From Rhodobacterales bacterium (lineage in GTDB: Bacteria; Pseudomonadota; Alphaproteobacteria; Rhizobiales; Stappiaceae), in contig VIRH01000058.1 in assembly GCA_008107755.1 (NCBI GenBank), positions 310,001-374,000 on the forward strand: a stretch of 64,000 bases of DNA, written 5' to 3'. Under the pieces are notes generated by a model. That model worked only from the letters and a program-made list of their open reading frames with translations, searched no databases and was not told the DNA's origin. This document shows positions 36,754-46,327 of this stretch, piece after piece. A program made the position numbers and the translations under genes. Position 1 is the first letter of the stretch; each line of letters starts with the position of its first letter.

Positions 36754-37605
36754 CTATCCTTTCACTGCACCGAAGGTCAGGCCGGCCACGATGTGCCGCT
36801 GGACCAGCGCCAGGACCAGAGCCGCTGGCAAGAGGGTCAGGACGGCCACGGCGGCGAGTTGCCCCCAGTTGGTGCCGGTGACCGTCACAAATTCGGCAAG
36901 GCCGGTGGTGATGGTGCGCGCATGCACCGATGTGAGAGTTGAGGCGAAAAGATATTCGTTCCAGGCGAAGACCCAGGTCAGGATCGCCGTGACCGCAAGG
37001 CCGGGGCGCGCCAGCGGGAAGATCACAGTTCGCAGGACATAGAATGTCGATGCCCCATCGACATAGGCCGCTTCGTCGAGCTCCTGCGGAATTCCATCGA
37101 CCATTCCCTGCAGCAGCCAGAAGGCGAAGGGAAGATTGAAGACGCAATAGAGCAGGATCAGGCCAATACGGGTGTCGAACAGGCTCCAGTCGCCGACGAC
37201 GAACACCGTGGTGTAGAGAAGAAAGAGCGGCAGCAGGAAGACCGCCGGTGGCGCCATGCGGTTCGTCAGGACCCAGAAAAAGATGTTGTCCTTGCCGGGC
37301 AGCTTGTAGCGAGACATGGCGTAGGCGGCCAGAAGGGCAAGGACCGAGACAAGCACCGCATTGGACGTCGCCACGACCAACGAGTTGAACATGTACTTGC
37401 GGAACACCGGGTTGCCCAGCACGACCGCGTAATTGTCCCATGTCATACTGGATACATCGAGGAAGAAACTGGGAGCGCCGAACAGGTCGACGCGACGCTT
37501 GACCGACACCAGAAACATCCACCAGATCGGCACCAGCGTGAGCATGGACATGCACAGCCAGAAGATCACGGTGACGGTCTTGGAGTGAAAGAAACCCCTG
37601 TTCAT
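36754..37605 (-). CDS. Sugar/polyol ABC permease, MalG type
   Basis: 283-residue inner-membrane permease with six predicted helices. The EAA loop that docks the ATPase reads [20 protein letters not shown], the standard carbohydrate-permease form. It starts at ATG 37605, with AAGGAG upstream, and overlaps the other permease by 4 bp. Confidence 0.92.
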   Translation of the reverse strand: MNRGFFHSKTVTVIFWLCMSMLTLVPIWWMFLVSVKRRVDLFGAPSFFLDVSSMTWDNYAVVLGNPVFRKYMFNSLVVATSNAVLVSVLALLAAYAMSRYKLPGKDNIFFWVLTNRMAPPAVFLLPLFLLYTTVFVVGDWSLFDTRIGLILLYCVFNLPFAFWLLQGMVDGIPQELDEAAYVDGASTFYVLRTVIFPLARPGLAVTAILTWVFAWNEYLFASTLTSVHARTITTGLAEFVTVTGTNWGQLAAVAVLTLLPAALVLALVQRHIVAGLTFGAVKG

Positions 37606-38477
37606 TTCTTGTTCTCCTTCATGCCGGTCATGGCGACATAGAGCAGCCAGCAAAGAACGATCGTCATGTAGAGCGTGAGGACGGACATCGCGGAGCCATA
37701 GCCGTAGTCTGTCTTGGGAAAGACGATCTTCCAGATGTAGAGCCCGATGAACCTTGTTGCTGCGCCCGGGCCACCGCCGGTCAGCATCCAGACCTCATCG
37801 ACCGTGCGAAGAGCGTCCATCAGCCGGATGAAGATCGTCGTCAGAAGCACCGGCTTCAGGAATGGCAGGGTGATGTCCCAGAAGATGCGCCACTCGCGGG
37901 CGCCGTCGATGCGCGCCTGTTCCAGCGGTTCCTCCGGCACGTTCGAAAGTCCGGCCAGCAGCGTGAGCGTCACCAGCGGGGTCCAGTGCCAAATGTCCAT
38001 TATCACGACGGTTGCGAACGCCTGATCGGGAAACCGCGACAGCACGTAGCTGATATCGAACCACTTCCCCATGAAATGGGGAATGGGTCCGAGCCCCGGC
38101 ACAGTCATCAGCCGCCATGTCGCCCCGACCGCGATCGGCGCGATCATCAGCGGCAAAGTGTGCACCGTGCGAAACAGGCCCTTGAGGGGGAAGTTGCGCA
38201 TCATCAGCTTGGCCAGTGCGAAGCCGATCACGAGCTGGCTCACCAGCACGAAGAAGGTGAACTTCAGCGTCAGGCCGACGGACTTCAGAAAAGCTTCATC
38301 GAAGACGAGACGCCGGAAGTTGTTGACGCCGGCAAATTGCGGCTCCGGATTTTGCGCGAAGGTGTTCCAGTCGAAGAAGGAGACCACCAGGACATAGAGA
38401 AACGGCACGAAGCCGGTGATAAAAAGGATAAAGAGAGTCGGGGCGAGCAACAGCCACCCTGTCGTAGAATTCCGCAT
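37602..38477 (-). CDS. Sugar/polyol ABC permease, MalF type
   Basis: 291-residue inner-membrane permease with six predicted helices (first [20 protein letters not shown]). EAA loop is [23 protein letters not shown] 38477 is used; an in-frame GTG at 38486 with GGAA close upstream is a fair alternative. It follows the binding-protein gene by about 70 bp, the usual order SBP-MalF-MalG. Confidence 0.9.
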   Translation of the reverse strand: MRNSTTGWLLLAPTLFILFITGFVPFLYVLVVSFFDWNTFAQNPEPQFAGVNNFRRLVFDEAFLKSVGLTLKFTFFVLVSQLVIGFALAKLMMRNFPLKGLFRTVHTLPLMIAPIAVGATWRLMTVPGLGPIPHFMGKWFDISYVLSRFPDQAFATVVIMDIWHWTPLVTLTLLAGLSNVPEEPLEQARIDGAREWRIFWDITLPFLKPVLLTTIFIRLMDALRTVDEVWMLTGGGPGAATRFIGLYIWKIVFPKTDYGYGSAMSVLTLYMTIVLCWLLYVAMTGMKENKK

Positions 38478-38551
38478 TGCGATCACCAGGTTCCAGGGCG
38501 GACCCGGCGAGATCCTCGAACCTCGCCGGCAGCTCAGTCTCGGGGAGGAAA

Positions 38552-39964
38552 CTACTGACCGTAACCGAGCTGTTTCATCTCCGCATCAGCCGCCGCGGCG
38601 GCCTTGTCGAGCGCCTCGGATGGATCGAGCTGACCGATGATCGCCTCGTAGATGAAAGGCGCGACCGTCTCGCGGACCTGTGCATGGAAGGGGTATTCGG
38701 GCGCGCCCTTGAACAGGTACCCCTTGTCCTTCATCAAAGTGTAGTAACCGTCCGCTTTGGCATCCTGCGCCTGAACTTTCGGATCGTCGTAGGTCGCCTG
38801 ATGAACGACCCGCGAGCCGGCGACTGCCCAGTCCGCCTGCACCGACGGTTGGCCGATGTACTGCAGCCACAGGAGCGCTGCTTCCTTGTTGCGCGATGAG
38901 TGCGGGATACTGAAGGCGCCGCCGTCATAATAGCCGATGTAGCCCTCACCCGCTTCCGCGGCCTCCATGACACCGTCGGCGACCGGCGGCAGCGTCACAC
39001 CGACTTTGCCGACCACCGAGGATTTTTCGGAGTTCGTCGCAATCCATGCGGCGTTCTCGCCGTAGACCCACCCCTGGGCCGCACGCCCGGCAGCAAAAGT
39101 CGAGGCCACTTCATCCCAGGTCGAGGAGGTTGCCTCCGGCGGGGCGTAATCGAGAAGACTGATCCAGAATGCGAGTGCCTTCTTGGCGGTCTCGGAGTTC
39201 ATCGACCCGCCCTTTTCGACGGAGGCAGCCCCTTTCTCGACATTGATGCCCCAGTCGTAGAGACCGAAGGTCGGAGCAATGGATTCGAAGAATTCGTAGA
39301 AGGATGCCACGTGTCCGGACGACGCTTGGACCGTGGTGCCCCAAAGCTGGTCGTTCGGGTCGAGTTCGGAGAAATATTCCGCGTTGTCGCGCCACTGGTC
39401 GAAGGTCACTGCCGGCGCAAGGTCATAGCCGTATTTTTCCTTGAAGGCAGCCTGATGCTCCGGATCCTCGAAAAGGTCTTTCCGGTAGAGGTAGACCTTG
39501 ATGAACGCTTCCATCGGGATCCCGAAGATGTCGCCGTTATCGCCACGGAAATTGTCGATGAAGGTGGTGAAATCCTCGAAACTGAAGTCCGGCGCCTTGA
39601 GGTCAGGGTTCGCATCAAGGGCTGCGGTGACATCGACCAGAAAATCTCGTGCCAGATAGGAATAGATGATGTCCTGCTCGACGTAGACGAAGTCATAGAT
39701 GCCGGAATTGGCTTCCATGTCCTTGATCGCCTTGTCGAACATCTGATCCCAGGACGTGGTCTCCAATTCCACAACGATGCCGGTGGCTTCGGTGAACGCG
39801 GGCGCGAGAACATCGCGAACGTAATTCGACGGCGGCGTGCTTTCCGAAATCCCGCGAATCGTGACGCCCTTGTATTCGGTCGACGCGTCCGACCAGAAAT
39901 CGGCGCACGCGGCACCGCCCATGGCAAGCGTCAACGCCGTGCTGGCGAGTAACCTCTTGATCAT
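38552..39964 (-). CDS. Sugar/polyol ABC substrate-binding protein
   Basis: 470-residue periplasmic protein with a 21-residue signal peptide ([17 protein letters not shown]). It is of the large carbohydrate-binding type (SBP family 1), with alternating lobes and the hinge block [22 protein letters not shown]. Promoter-proximal gene of the pentitol operon, with GGGAGG before the ATG. Specificity for a pentitol (xylitol, ribitol or arabitol) follows from the enzymes encoded downstream. Confidence 0.9.
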   Translation of the reverse strand: MIKRLLASTALTLAMGGAACADFWSDASTEYKGVTIRGISESTPPSNYVRDVLAPAFTEATGIVVELETTSWDQMFDKAIKDMEANSGIYDFVYVEQDIIYSYLARDFLVDVTAALDANPDLKAPDFSFEDFTTFIDNFRGDNGDIFGIPMEAFIKVYLYRKDLFEDPEHQAAFKEKYGYDLAPAVTFDQWRDNAEYFSELDPNDQLWGTTVQASSGHVASFYEFFESIAPTFGLYDWGINVEKGAASVEKGGSMNSETAKKALAFWISLLDYAPPEATSSTWDEVASTFAAGRAAQGWVYGENAAWIATNSEKSSVVGKVGVTLPPVADGVMEAAEAGEGYIGYYDGGAFSIPHSSRNKEAALLWLQYIGQPSVQADWAVAGSRVVHQATYDDPKVQAQDAKADGYYTLMKDKGYLFKGAPEYPFHAQVRETVAPFIYEAIIGQLDPSEALDKAAAAADAEMKQLGYGQ

Positions 39965-40078
39965 TTCATCCTCCCAAGCTTCCCGGCAGGACCGGGAAAA
40001 TTCCTCCTGATTGCAGGTCTCGCTACAGCAAGCCCAGGATGTTTTTTACATTTGCATCCTCACTCTTTCAAGTGTTTC

Positions 40079-40110
40079 TTACAATTGTAATGGATAACCT
40101 TCAATTGTAT
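40079..40110. promoter_or_regulatory. Operator-like repeats between the pentitol operon and its regulator
   Basis: Perfect palindrome TTACAATTGTAA at 40079-40090 and a second partial copy TCAATTGTAT at 40101-40110, centred 21 bp apart (two helical turns). A further half-site TTACATTTG lies at about 40046. The position in the divergent gap suits the SorC-family regulator. Confidence 0.6.
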
Positions 40111-40175
40111 GTTGAGCGACATCCCGAGCGCGGTCATGTTGATGAGGAGAAGATCGTGCCCGGACAGGAGGAAAG

Positions 40176-41135
40176 ATGTCGGCCGAAAAGCAGGATGAGA
40201 GTGAAGCCTTCCTCTGTGAGGTTTGCTGGCATTACTTCGTCAACGAACTGACGCAGGCCGAGGTCGCCAGACTTCTCGGCGTGACACGCCTGCGCGTCAA
40301 TCAGGCGATCAGCCAGGCCAAGGCCTCGGGCCTCGTCCGGGTGGAGATCACCTCCCCTTTCCTGGCCTGCACACAGATGCAGCGCGATCTGTGTGAGCTT
40401 TACGACCTTAACGCGGCGTTTGTCGTGCCGGGCAACACGGAGACCTATGACTATCACCTGCCCACGGGCACGGCACTGGCGACCTACCTGACCGACCAGT
40501 TGAAGCGGAAGAACTGGAAATCCATCGGAGTGTCCTGGGGTGCCACGCTGCAATGCGCGATCCGCAAACTTCCCAAGATGGCTTTGACCGACCTTGAGAT
40601 CATCTCGATGATCGGCGGGACAACGCACGGCGGTTCTTTCAACGCCTTCAGCATCGCATCGGGTTTTGCCGAACGGCTTGGCGCCACATACTCGCTGTTC
40701 GCCGCGCCGATCTATCTGTCGCACGGGGCAAGCAGAACGGATTTTCTGGCCCAGGACATCTACGCCGATCACATGCGCAAGCTGAGCAGCCTCGATGCGG
40801 CCGTTCTGGTGGCGGGCGACATTTCGGAGAAATCCTACATGGTCTCGACCGGTCTGCCGGCTGACGTGTCGACCGATGTGCTTCTGGCCGAAGGAGCCGT
40901 CGGCGACGTACTTGGCCGGTTTCTGGACCGGGACGGCAACGACATTCCCCATCCGCTGAACCAGAGAACCATCGGCATCGATCTTGAGGCCTTGAAGCAG
41001 GTGCCGGAAATCATCCTTGCGGCAGCCGGCCCGCACAAGCTCGACATCATCCGCGCGGCCATTCGCCGGGGGCTGGTGCATGTCCTGATCACCGACGACG
41101 TGACCGCCAGGCTCCTGCTTGAGGAGCAAACATGA
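40176..41135 (+). CDS. SorC/DeoR-type transcriptional regulator
   Basis: 319 residues: HTH near 25-50 (LTQAEVARLLGVTRLRVNQA) and a C-terminal sugar-binding domain of the SorC family (VSWGATLQCAIRKLP, MIGGTTHGG, AAAGPHKLDII). SorC regulators usually sense a phosphorylated sugar. Divergent from the pentitol transport operon, so it is the likely local controller. Strong AGGAGG before the ATG. Its stop overlaps the HAD gene start by 4 bp. Confidence 0.92.
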   Translation: MSAEKQDESEAFLCEVCWHYFVNELTQAEVARLLGVTRLRVNQAISQAKASGLVRVEITSPFLACTQMQRDLCELYDLNAAFVVPGNTETYDYHLPTGTALATYLTDQLKRKNWKSIGVSWGATLQCAIRKLPKMALTDLEIISMIGGTTHGGSFNAFSIASGFAERLGATYSLFAAPIYLSHGASRTDFLAQDIYADHMRKLSSLDAAVLVAGDISEKSYMVSTGLPADVSTDVLLAEGAVGDVLGRFLDRDGNDIPHPLNQRTIGIDLEALKQVPEIILAAAGPHKLDIIRAAIRRGLVHVLITDDVTARLLLEEQT

Positions 41136-41818
41136 ACGCCTCCACGATCCGAGCCGTGATCTTCGATTTCGATGGCGTTCTGGTGAACAGCGAGATCATC
41201 GCGCTGCATGAACTGCGCGCCTGTCTCGCCGAGATCGGCATCTCCGTGCCGCAAGAAGAGATGACCAGCAGCTTTCTCGGGTCGTCCTTCGAGGACGTTG
41301 CCGCCTTTATCCGCCGCCGGCAGCCGGAGATCGATACGGAGGCCTTTCGCAAGACCTGGTACGACAGGCTGTTTTCCCGCTACGAGTCGGAACTCGCCAT
41401 CATGTCCGGTGCGCAGGAGTTGCTCGACATACTGGCGAAACGCGGATTACCCCATTGCATTGCGTCTGGCGGCTCTTATCGACGGCTGAATTTTGCCCTG
41501 AACGTCACCGGTCTTGCAGGCGCCTTCCAGAACTGTGCTTTCAGTGCGGATTCCGTTACCAGGGGCAAACCGGAACCGGATGTCTTTCTCTACGCCGCAG
41601 AGCAACTCGGAATACCGGTTGAACAGTGCCTCGTGATTGAAGACGCGGTTGCTGGTGTGACAGCGGCGCGAAGGGCTGGAATGCACGTCATCGGCTACAC
41701 AGGTGGCGATCACCTTGCAGACATCCGAGACATACATTCCGAAATGCTCACGACAGCAGGTGCCTACACTGTCGCGGATGACTTGCTGCAGATCCCCGAT
41801 CTGATGAGCTTGGCTTAG
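41132..41818 (+). CDS. HAD-superfamily sugar-phosphatase-like hydrolase
   Basis: 228-residue HAD hydrolase of the beta-phosphoglucomutase/phosphatase group. Motif I is FDFDGVLVNSE, motif II ASGG, and motif III/IV GKPEPDVFLYAA plus VIEDAVAGVTAA. It probably dephosphorylates a sugar or polyol phosphate, either to relieve sugar-phosphate stress or to lower the inducer seen by the SorC regulator, with which it is translationally coupled (ATGA). Confidence 0.9.
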   Translation: MNASTIRAVIFDFDGVLVNSEIIALHELRACLAEIGISVPQEEMTSSFLGSSFEDVAAFIRRRQPEIDTEAFRKTWYDRLFSRYESELAIMSGAQELLDILAKRGLPHCIASGGSYRRLNFALNVTGLAGAFQNCAFSADSVTRGKPEPDVFLYAAEQLGIPVEQCLVIEDAVAGVTAARRAGMHVIGYTGGDHLADIRDIHSEMLTTAGAYTVADDLLQIPDLMSLA

Positions 41819-42154
41819 CGACGGCCGCCAGAACTGGCTTGCCAGCAGCGCAGAGCGACTGATCAACCCGCCCGGCCAGAGGCGCAAGGCCCCAAGTGAG
41901 ATGCACCACGAGATGAAAACATGGCGCAGTGCGCCAGGTTGTGAGTGCTGCTCAATTAGCAACTCTTTAGGGTGTGGACCCAGCCACCTCAGCACACTTG
42001 CCACCTGCCTTTTTCAAGTGTTGGCGGCCAGTCGCGACAGCCCACAATTCGGGCAGGACAAATAGCATTAGTCTACGCATTAGAAAAAATAATCTGCTAT
42101 ACTGGACGTCATTCGGAATGCCTTTCTTGCCGGAAATTCCAGGAGATTGCCCAG
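41819..42154. other. Intergenic region with GCATTAG repeats
   Basis: No gene supported in 336 bp. Two direct copies of GCATTAG lie at 42065-42071 and 42077-42083, 12 bp apart, followed by a -10-like TATACT at about 42098. They match the ATTAG elements near the LysR gene at 44451. The left 200 bp hold nothing I can identify. Confidence 0.5.
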
Positions 42155-43117
42155 ATGACCTATGCAGAAGCAAAGAAGACGAGTGCGGACGTTATTCCAG
42201 TCATTGACATTTCTCCGTTGAGAGACGGGAGTGACCCGCAATCGGTCGCCGACGCGTTGCACGCGGCGAGCAAGGATCTCGGGTTTATCTATGTCACCGG
42301 TCACGGCATACCGGACGCGTTGATCAACTCCGCCCGAGAGGCCGCTTACGCGTTTTTCCGGGCAGATAATGCGCGCAAGGACGAGGTCCGCGTTTCCAGC
42401 CATCACCGGGGCTGGATCGGCCAGGGCGGGGCCAAGATGCAGGACGACGCAAAAGCCGATCTGAAGGAGAGTTTCATCTGGGGGTGGGAAGCTTCCACGC
42501 AAACGGAAGGTGACGGCCATCCATTGCGGGGCGACAATCAGTGGCCGGACTTCATCCCCCAGCTGGAGCCGCATTCGAAAGCGTATTTCGAGGCGGCGCA
42601 CGACGTCGCGCACCACCTCATGCGCGGCTTTGCGCTCGGCCTCTCCCTTCCGGAAGATTTCTTCCTGCGCAGCACGGATCGCCCGCTGTCACGCGCGTCC
42701 TATGTCTATTACCCGGCTCAGCCTGAGACGATGGGAAAAGATCAGTTCGGCGTTGGCCCCCACACCGATTTCGGCGTCCTGACGGTCCTGTGCCAGGATG
42801 ATGTCGGCGGGCTGCAGGTCGAGAACGCGCAGGGCGAATGGGTCGAAGCACCGCCGATACCGGGGTCCCTGGTTGTGAATGTGGCCGATCTTCTGGCCCG
42901 TTGGACCGCAGGAGCCTACAAGTCTACCCCGCATCGGGTCGTGAACAGTTCGGGACGTGAGCGTCTGTCGCTTGTCCTGGCATATGATCCCAATCCCGAA
43001 ACTCAAATCGACGCGCGCGATGTCTTTGGGCCGGACACGGCATCGGCCGATCCCATCACATGCGGCGACTATCTTCTGTGGCGCTTCGAAAAGGCCTTCA
43101 GCTACCGCAAGGCCTGA
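42155..43117 (+). CDS. 2-oxoglutarate/Fe(II)-dependent oxygenase, isopenicillin-N-synthase-like
   Basis: 320-residue DIOX-N/2OG-FeII oxygenase. The iron triad is H203-x-D205 (GPHTDFG) and H260 (STPHRVV); the 2-oxoglutarate anchor is R270-x-S272. The N-terminal block VIPVIDISPL and FIYVTGHGIP is typical. It hydroxylates or desaturates a small molecule; the substrate is unknown. AGGAGA precedes the ATG. Neighbours are an amino-acid transporter and an M29/NicX-like enzyme, suggesting a nitrogenous substrate. Confidence 0.9.
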   Translation: MTYAEAKKTSADVIPVIDISPLRDGSDPQSVADALHAASKDLGFIYVTGHGIPDALINSAREAAYAFFRADNARKDEVRVSSHHRGWIGQGGAKMQDDAKADLKESFIWGWEASTQTEGDGHPLRGDNQWPDFIPQLEPHSKAYFEAAHDVAHHLMRGFALGLSLPEDFFLRSTDRPLSRASYVYYPAQPETMGKDQFGVGPHTDFGVLTVLCQDDVGGLQVENAQGEWVEAPPIPGSLVVNVADLLARWTAGAYKSTPHRVVNSSGRERLSLVLAYDPNPETQIDARDVFGPDTASADPITCGDYLLWRFEKAFSYRKA

Positions 43118-43216
43118 GGGATGAACCTTGCAGAGCCAATGCTGAAACTAGCCGCGTTCGGTGCCTTGGAGGGTGCCGGGCGCGCCAGATCCGCTCTTGA
43201 GAAAACCGCGACGCGC

Positions 43217-44344
43217 TTATCCGGACGCGGGCTCAGACCTGAATTGCAGCCTTCCGTTTGCTGAAAGGCCTATTTCCCGGGCAGGCGCGCGAAAGAGATC
43301 GGCCAGCATTTCATAGCGGTCCAACAGCTCCTTGCCACCCGCCAGCCTGTCGGGAAAGAAGCTTCCCCCCTCCCAAACCGGGACGCCATCAATCAGAACC
43401 GTCGGATCGACGATATTGAGCGAGATCTCGCCTGGCGCATAGTTTCCGCAGGTGTGGAAGTGCAGCAGCCGGGGATTGCCGAATGCCCCACCCGACCAGC
43501 GCTCCAGGCTGGCTCCGGCGCTCTGCCCGAACGCACAACCGGGGTGGATACCGGCATGCCACGAGTGCATGACCCAAGGGTCGATCCCGAACTGATCCGC
43601 GACGTGGCGATAGTGTTTGCGCGCGGTCGCCACGTCTTCTGCACCGCCATCAAAACCGGTAATTCGCTCGCCATCGAATGTGATGAAAAGCGTGTCTCTG
43701 AGTTCAACACCGTAGGGATCGTAATAGTTCGAACCCGTACCGACGAGAAATCCGGCCTGCGCGACCTGTCCTCGATATCCAGAACCCGGAACAGGCGTGA
43801 AGACGGATTGCGGGAACCGGATCACGGATGTGTCGCTGCCGGTGTCCGGAAACCCCGCGCCGCCGCCCCTGACGTCCGTGCCAAGCGGACAGGTCACGTG
43901 AATGTCTTTTGCGCCGGCCAGTGCCCGGTTAACGAGGTCCTTGAGGTTGACCATTGCGCCGTGCTCCGTCTGGCCGAAGCCGGAGGCGAGCATCTCGCGG
44001 TCCAGTGTGTAACAGACGACTGGACGCTTCTCTGCCAGGACCGAGCTGAACCGCAACTGATCGCCCACACGGTGAAGGAATACCGTCTGATCGTGCGGTT
44101 CCATGGATGCCAGAATGTCATCAGAGTTGCCGGCCTGTCCGGGATCGAACGGTAGAACCGTCAGCGTGACGTCGCAGCCAAGATCCCGGGCCACATCCGC
44201 GACGGCTTCAGCCAGTCCCTGGCCATACATTCCGCAAGCCGGATCCTCCGCGATCACTAGCAGACTCTGGCCGGAACGCAGCCCTGCGCAGTTCTTGAGA
44301 AGGTTCTCTGCGCCGCGCCTCAGATTACTGGCAACTTGGGTCAT
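43217..44344 (-). CDS. M29-aminopeptidase/NicX-like metalloenzyme
   Basis: About 375 residues of the thermophilic-aminopeptidase-like family (M29 clan), which also contains 2,5-dihydroxypyridine dioxygenase NicX. The metal-site region HSWHAGIHPGCAFGQS, the E-R-W turn in SLERWSGGAFG and the later HFHTCGNY resemble this group. Which activity it has, peptidase or ring-opening oxygenase, cannot be told from sequence by eye. I choose ATG 44344 (GAGAG upstream); ATG 44437 is possible but lies inside the LysR-type operator repeats. Confidence 0.75.
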   Translation of the reverse strand: MTQVASNLRRGAENLLKNCAGLRSGQSLLVIAEDPACGMYGQGLAEAVADVARDLGCDVTLTVLPFDPGQAGNSDDILASMEPHDQTVFLHRVGDQLRFSSVLAEKRPVVCYTLDREMLASGFGQTEHGAMVNLKDLVNRALAGAKDIHVTCPLGTDVRGGGAGFPDTGSDTSVIRFPQSVFTPVPGSGYRGQVAQAGFLVGTGSNYYDPYGVELRDTLFITFDGERITGFDGGAEDVATARKHYRHVADQFGIDPWVMHSWHAGIHPGCAFGQSAGASLERWSGGAFGNPRLLHFHTCGNYAPGEISLNIVDPTVLIDGVPVWEGGSFFPDRLAGGKELLDRYEMLADLFRAPAREIGLSANGRLQFRSEPASG

Positions 44345-44424
44345 GGTCTCTCGCAAACTGGTGATTTCTGAGTCTGTTTTCAGCCCGCGCCAGTTCAGCT
44401 GACGCGACAGTGAATTGAACTCTT

Positions 44425-44450
44425 CTAATTTCGGCATTAGAACAGCTAAT
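44425..44450. promoter_or_regulatory. LysR-type operator repeats
   Basis: CTAAT (44425-44429), ATTAG (44436-44440) and CTAAT (44446-44450), alternating in orientation with 6- and 5-bp gaps and abutting the LysR start codon. Probably the LysR autoregulatory site shared with the divergent M29-like gene. Confidence 0.55.
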
Positions 44451-45446
44451 ATGATTTCGAATTTGCCCTTCACCGCGTTGCGCGCCTTCGAGGCAGTGGT
44501 CCGACTGCAAGGATTTGCACGCGCGGCCGAAGAGCTTGCCGTGACCCAGAGTGCCGTCAGCCAGCAGGTCAAAACGCTCGAGGAATGGCTTGGTCGCAGG
44601 CTTGTGGATCGGAAGCCGGGGCGCACGCAACCAACCGAAGACGGGCGCCGTCTGGCCGCCGCGGTTGCGGAAAACTTTGGCAATATCGCCAGCGTCTGTC
44701 AGGAAATTCGCGATGCCAATCAGCCCAATCTGACGATCGTGCTGTCTGCGCTTCCCGGCTTTGCTTACATCTGGCTTATTCCGAGGCTCATCAACTTCAA
44801 TCTTCGCCATCCTCAGTACGAGGTGTCGATCGTAACCTCGCAACTCCCTCCGAATTTTGCGGCCGACGAGACGGATGTATCGATCAGATATGGAAGCGGA
44901 ACCTATCCCGGCCTGCATGTCGAGACCCTCATGCATGAACGCCTCTTCCCTGTCTGTTCGCCGGAGCTTCTTCAAAAGACCCCTTTGAACAGCATTGACG
45001 ATCTCGCAAACCACACGCTGCTTGTCGACGACATCGGCCAGAGCGACGGTCCGCCGCCGACATGGGAGTACTGGGCCAGGGAGATGGGGCACAGTTTGCC
45101 CCAACCCGCGCGCTCCATGCAGTTCGGCCAGTCGAACATGGTCGTTCAGGCGGCTGTCCGCGGCTTCGGGGTTGCACTTGGCAGGGAACCGCTGGTCATT
45201 GACGAACTGGAAGCCGGTCGCCTGGTTCGGCCGTTCCCGGAACTCGCCACGTCGCATTATTCCTATTCGATCGTCTGCCCGAAGGCCGCTGTCGATTCCG
45301 AACGAATTTCGGCCATCCGAAGCTGGCTGCACGATGAAGTGCGCGAACAGGCGTCCATCACGGACGCCTCGCTGTCCAGGCCGCCGGCCGGTCATTCTTC
45401 CAATCGCGAAAACAGCTGCGACAGTCCGAAGCAGATCAGAAAATAG
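44451..45446 (+). CDS. LysR-family regulator (GcvA type)
   Basis: 331 residues: N-terminal wHTH (AEELAVTQSAVSQQVKTLEE) and a periplasmic-binding-like effector domain of the GcvA subgroup (ADETDVSIRYGSG). ATG 44451 starts FTALRAFEAV as in relatives. The last 55 bp overlap the convergent permease gene. It most likely controls the oxygenase, the M29-like gene and the ABC transporter, which all have ATTAG-type elements upstream. Confidence 0.9.
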   Translation: MISNLPFTALRAFEAVVRLQGFARAAEELAVTQSAVSQQVKTLEEWLGRRLVDRKPGRTQPTEDGRRLAAAVAENFGNIASVCQEIRDANQPNLTIVLSALPGFAYIWLIPRLINFNLRHPQYEVSIVTSQLPPNFAADETDVSIRYGSGTYPGLHVETLMHERLFPVCSPELLQKTPLNSIDDLANHTLLVDDIGQSDGPPPTWEYWAREMGHSLPQPARSMQFGQSNMVVQAAVRGFGVALGREPLVIDELEAGRLVRPFPELATSHYSYSIVCPKAAVDSERISAIRSWLHDEVREQASITDASLSRPPAGHSSNRENSCDSPKQIRK

Positions 45447-46255
45447 AACCCGGCACATGTGAGCCAGGCTTCGAATATCAGACGCGTGGATGCGACGAGT
45501 TCCAGCGTTTTGAACGTCAGCTCCTGAACAGAGATCAGCGAGACGATCGAACTGTCCTTGATCAGCGAAATGAACTGGTTCGCCAGCGGCGGAATGACCT
45601 TTCTGATCGCTTGCGGCAAGATGATGTACCGCATCTCCTGCCAGTAATTCATGCCTATCGACCTTGCGGCCTCGCGCTGCCCATTCGGCACGGCCTGGAT
45701 GCCGGCCCGGACGATCTCTCCGACGAAGGCGCTTTCAAACAGGGCAAGCACGATTGTTCCGGCCACAAGCTGCGGGAACAGGCGCATGTCGCCGAAGATA
45801 AAGACCCAGACCGCGTTGTTGTCCGATCGTGCGATCCCGCGCGCCCAGCGCTCGAGACCAAGCGCTTCGATCAGCGGTTGGGACAGGAAAAAGAAAAAGA
45901 TGAAAACGACAACGACCGGCGGAATATTGCGAAGGAGCTCCAGATAAGTGCGGGCCAGCATCCGGACGGTCAGGTTTCGCGACGTACGCGCAAGACCGAG
46001 AACGACACCGAGAACCACAGCCAGAACGGAAGCGCATATGGTGATCCTGACAGTCACTGCCAGGCCCTGCAGCAGCAGATTGGGGAACCACTCCTGGCGC
46101 CGGGTATGCCAGCCCAGGATGTAGTTGGGGATCAGGTGCCAGCGCCATTTGTAATTCAGGGTTTGGGCTGTCTGGAAGGCGAACAAGAGGACTGCCGCGA
46201 GCAGGACCGCAAGGATGAGCCAGTCGACCCAGTGAAGTCGTTTCAGAAGCCGCAT
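45392..46255 (-). CDS. Polar amino-acid ABC permease
   Basis: 287-residue permease (His/Glu/Gln/Arg/opine family) with helices at about 11-32 and 60-90 and a run VVVVFIFFFFLSQP. The EAA loop is GQREAARSIGMNYWQEM. Last gene of the four-gene transport operon; its end overlaps the LysR gene by 55 bp. Confidence 0.9.
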   Translation of the reverse strand: MRLLKRLHWVDWLILAVLLAAVLLFAFQTAQTLNYKWRWHLIPNYILGWHTRRQEWFPNLLLQGLAVTVRITICASVLAVVLGVVLGLARTSRNLTVRMLARTYLELLRNIPPVVVVFIFFFFLSQPLIEALGLERWARGIARSDNNAVWVFIFGDMRLFPQLVAGTIVLALFESAFVGEIVRAGIQAVPNGQREAARSIGMNYWQEMRYIILPQAIRKVIPPLANQFISLIKDSSIVSLISVQELTFKTLELVASTRLIFEAWLTCAGFYFLICFGLSQLFSRLEE

Positions 46256-46327
46256 CGTGGTCCTTTCGCGAATGCGCGTTCACTGCGGATGGAAGCGGGA
46301 CGCCCTGCCCCGCTCCCGTTGCCTGGA

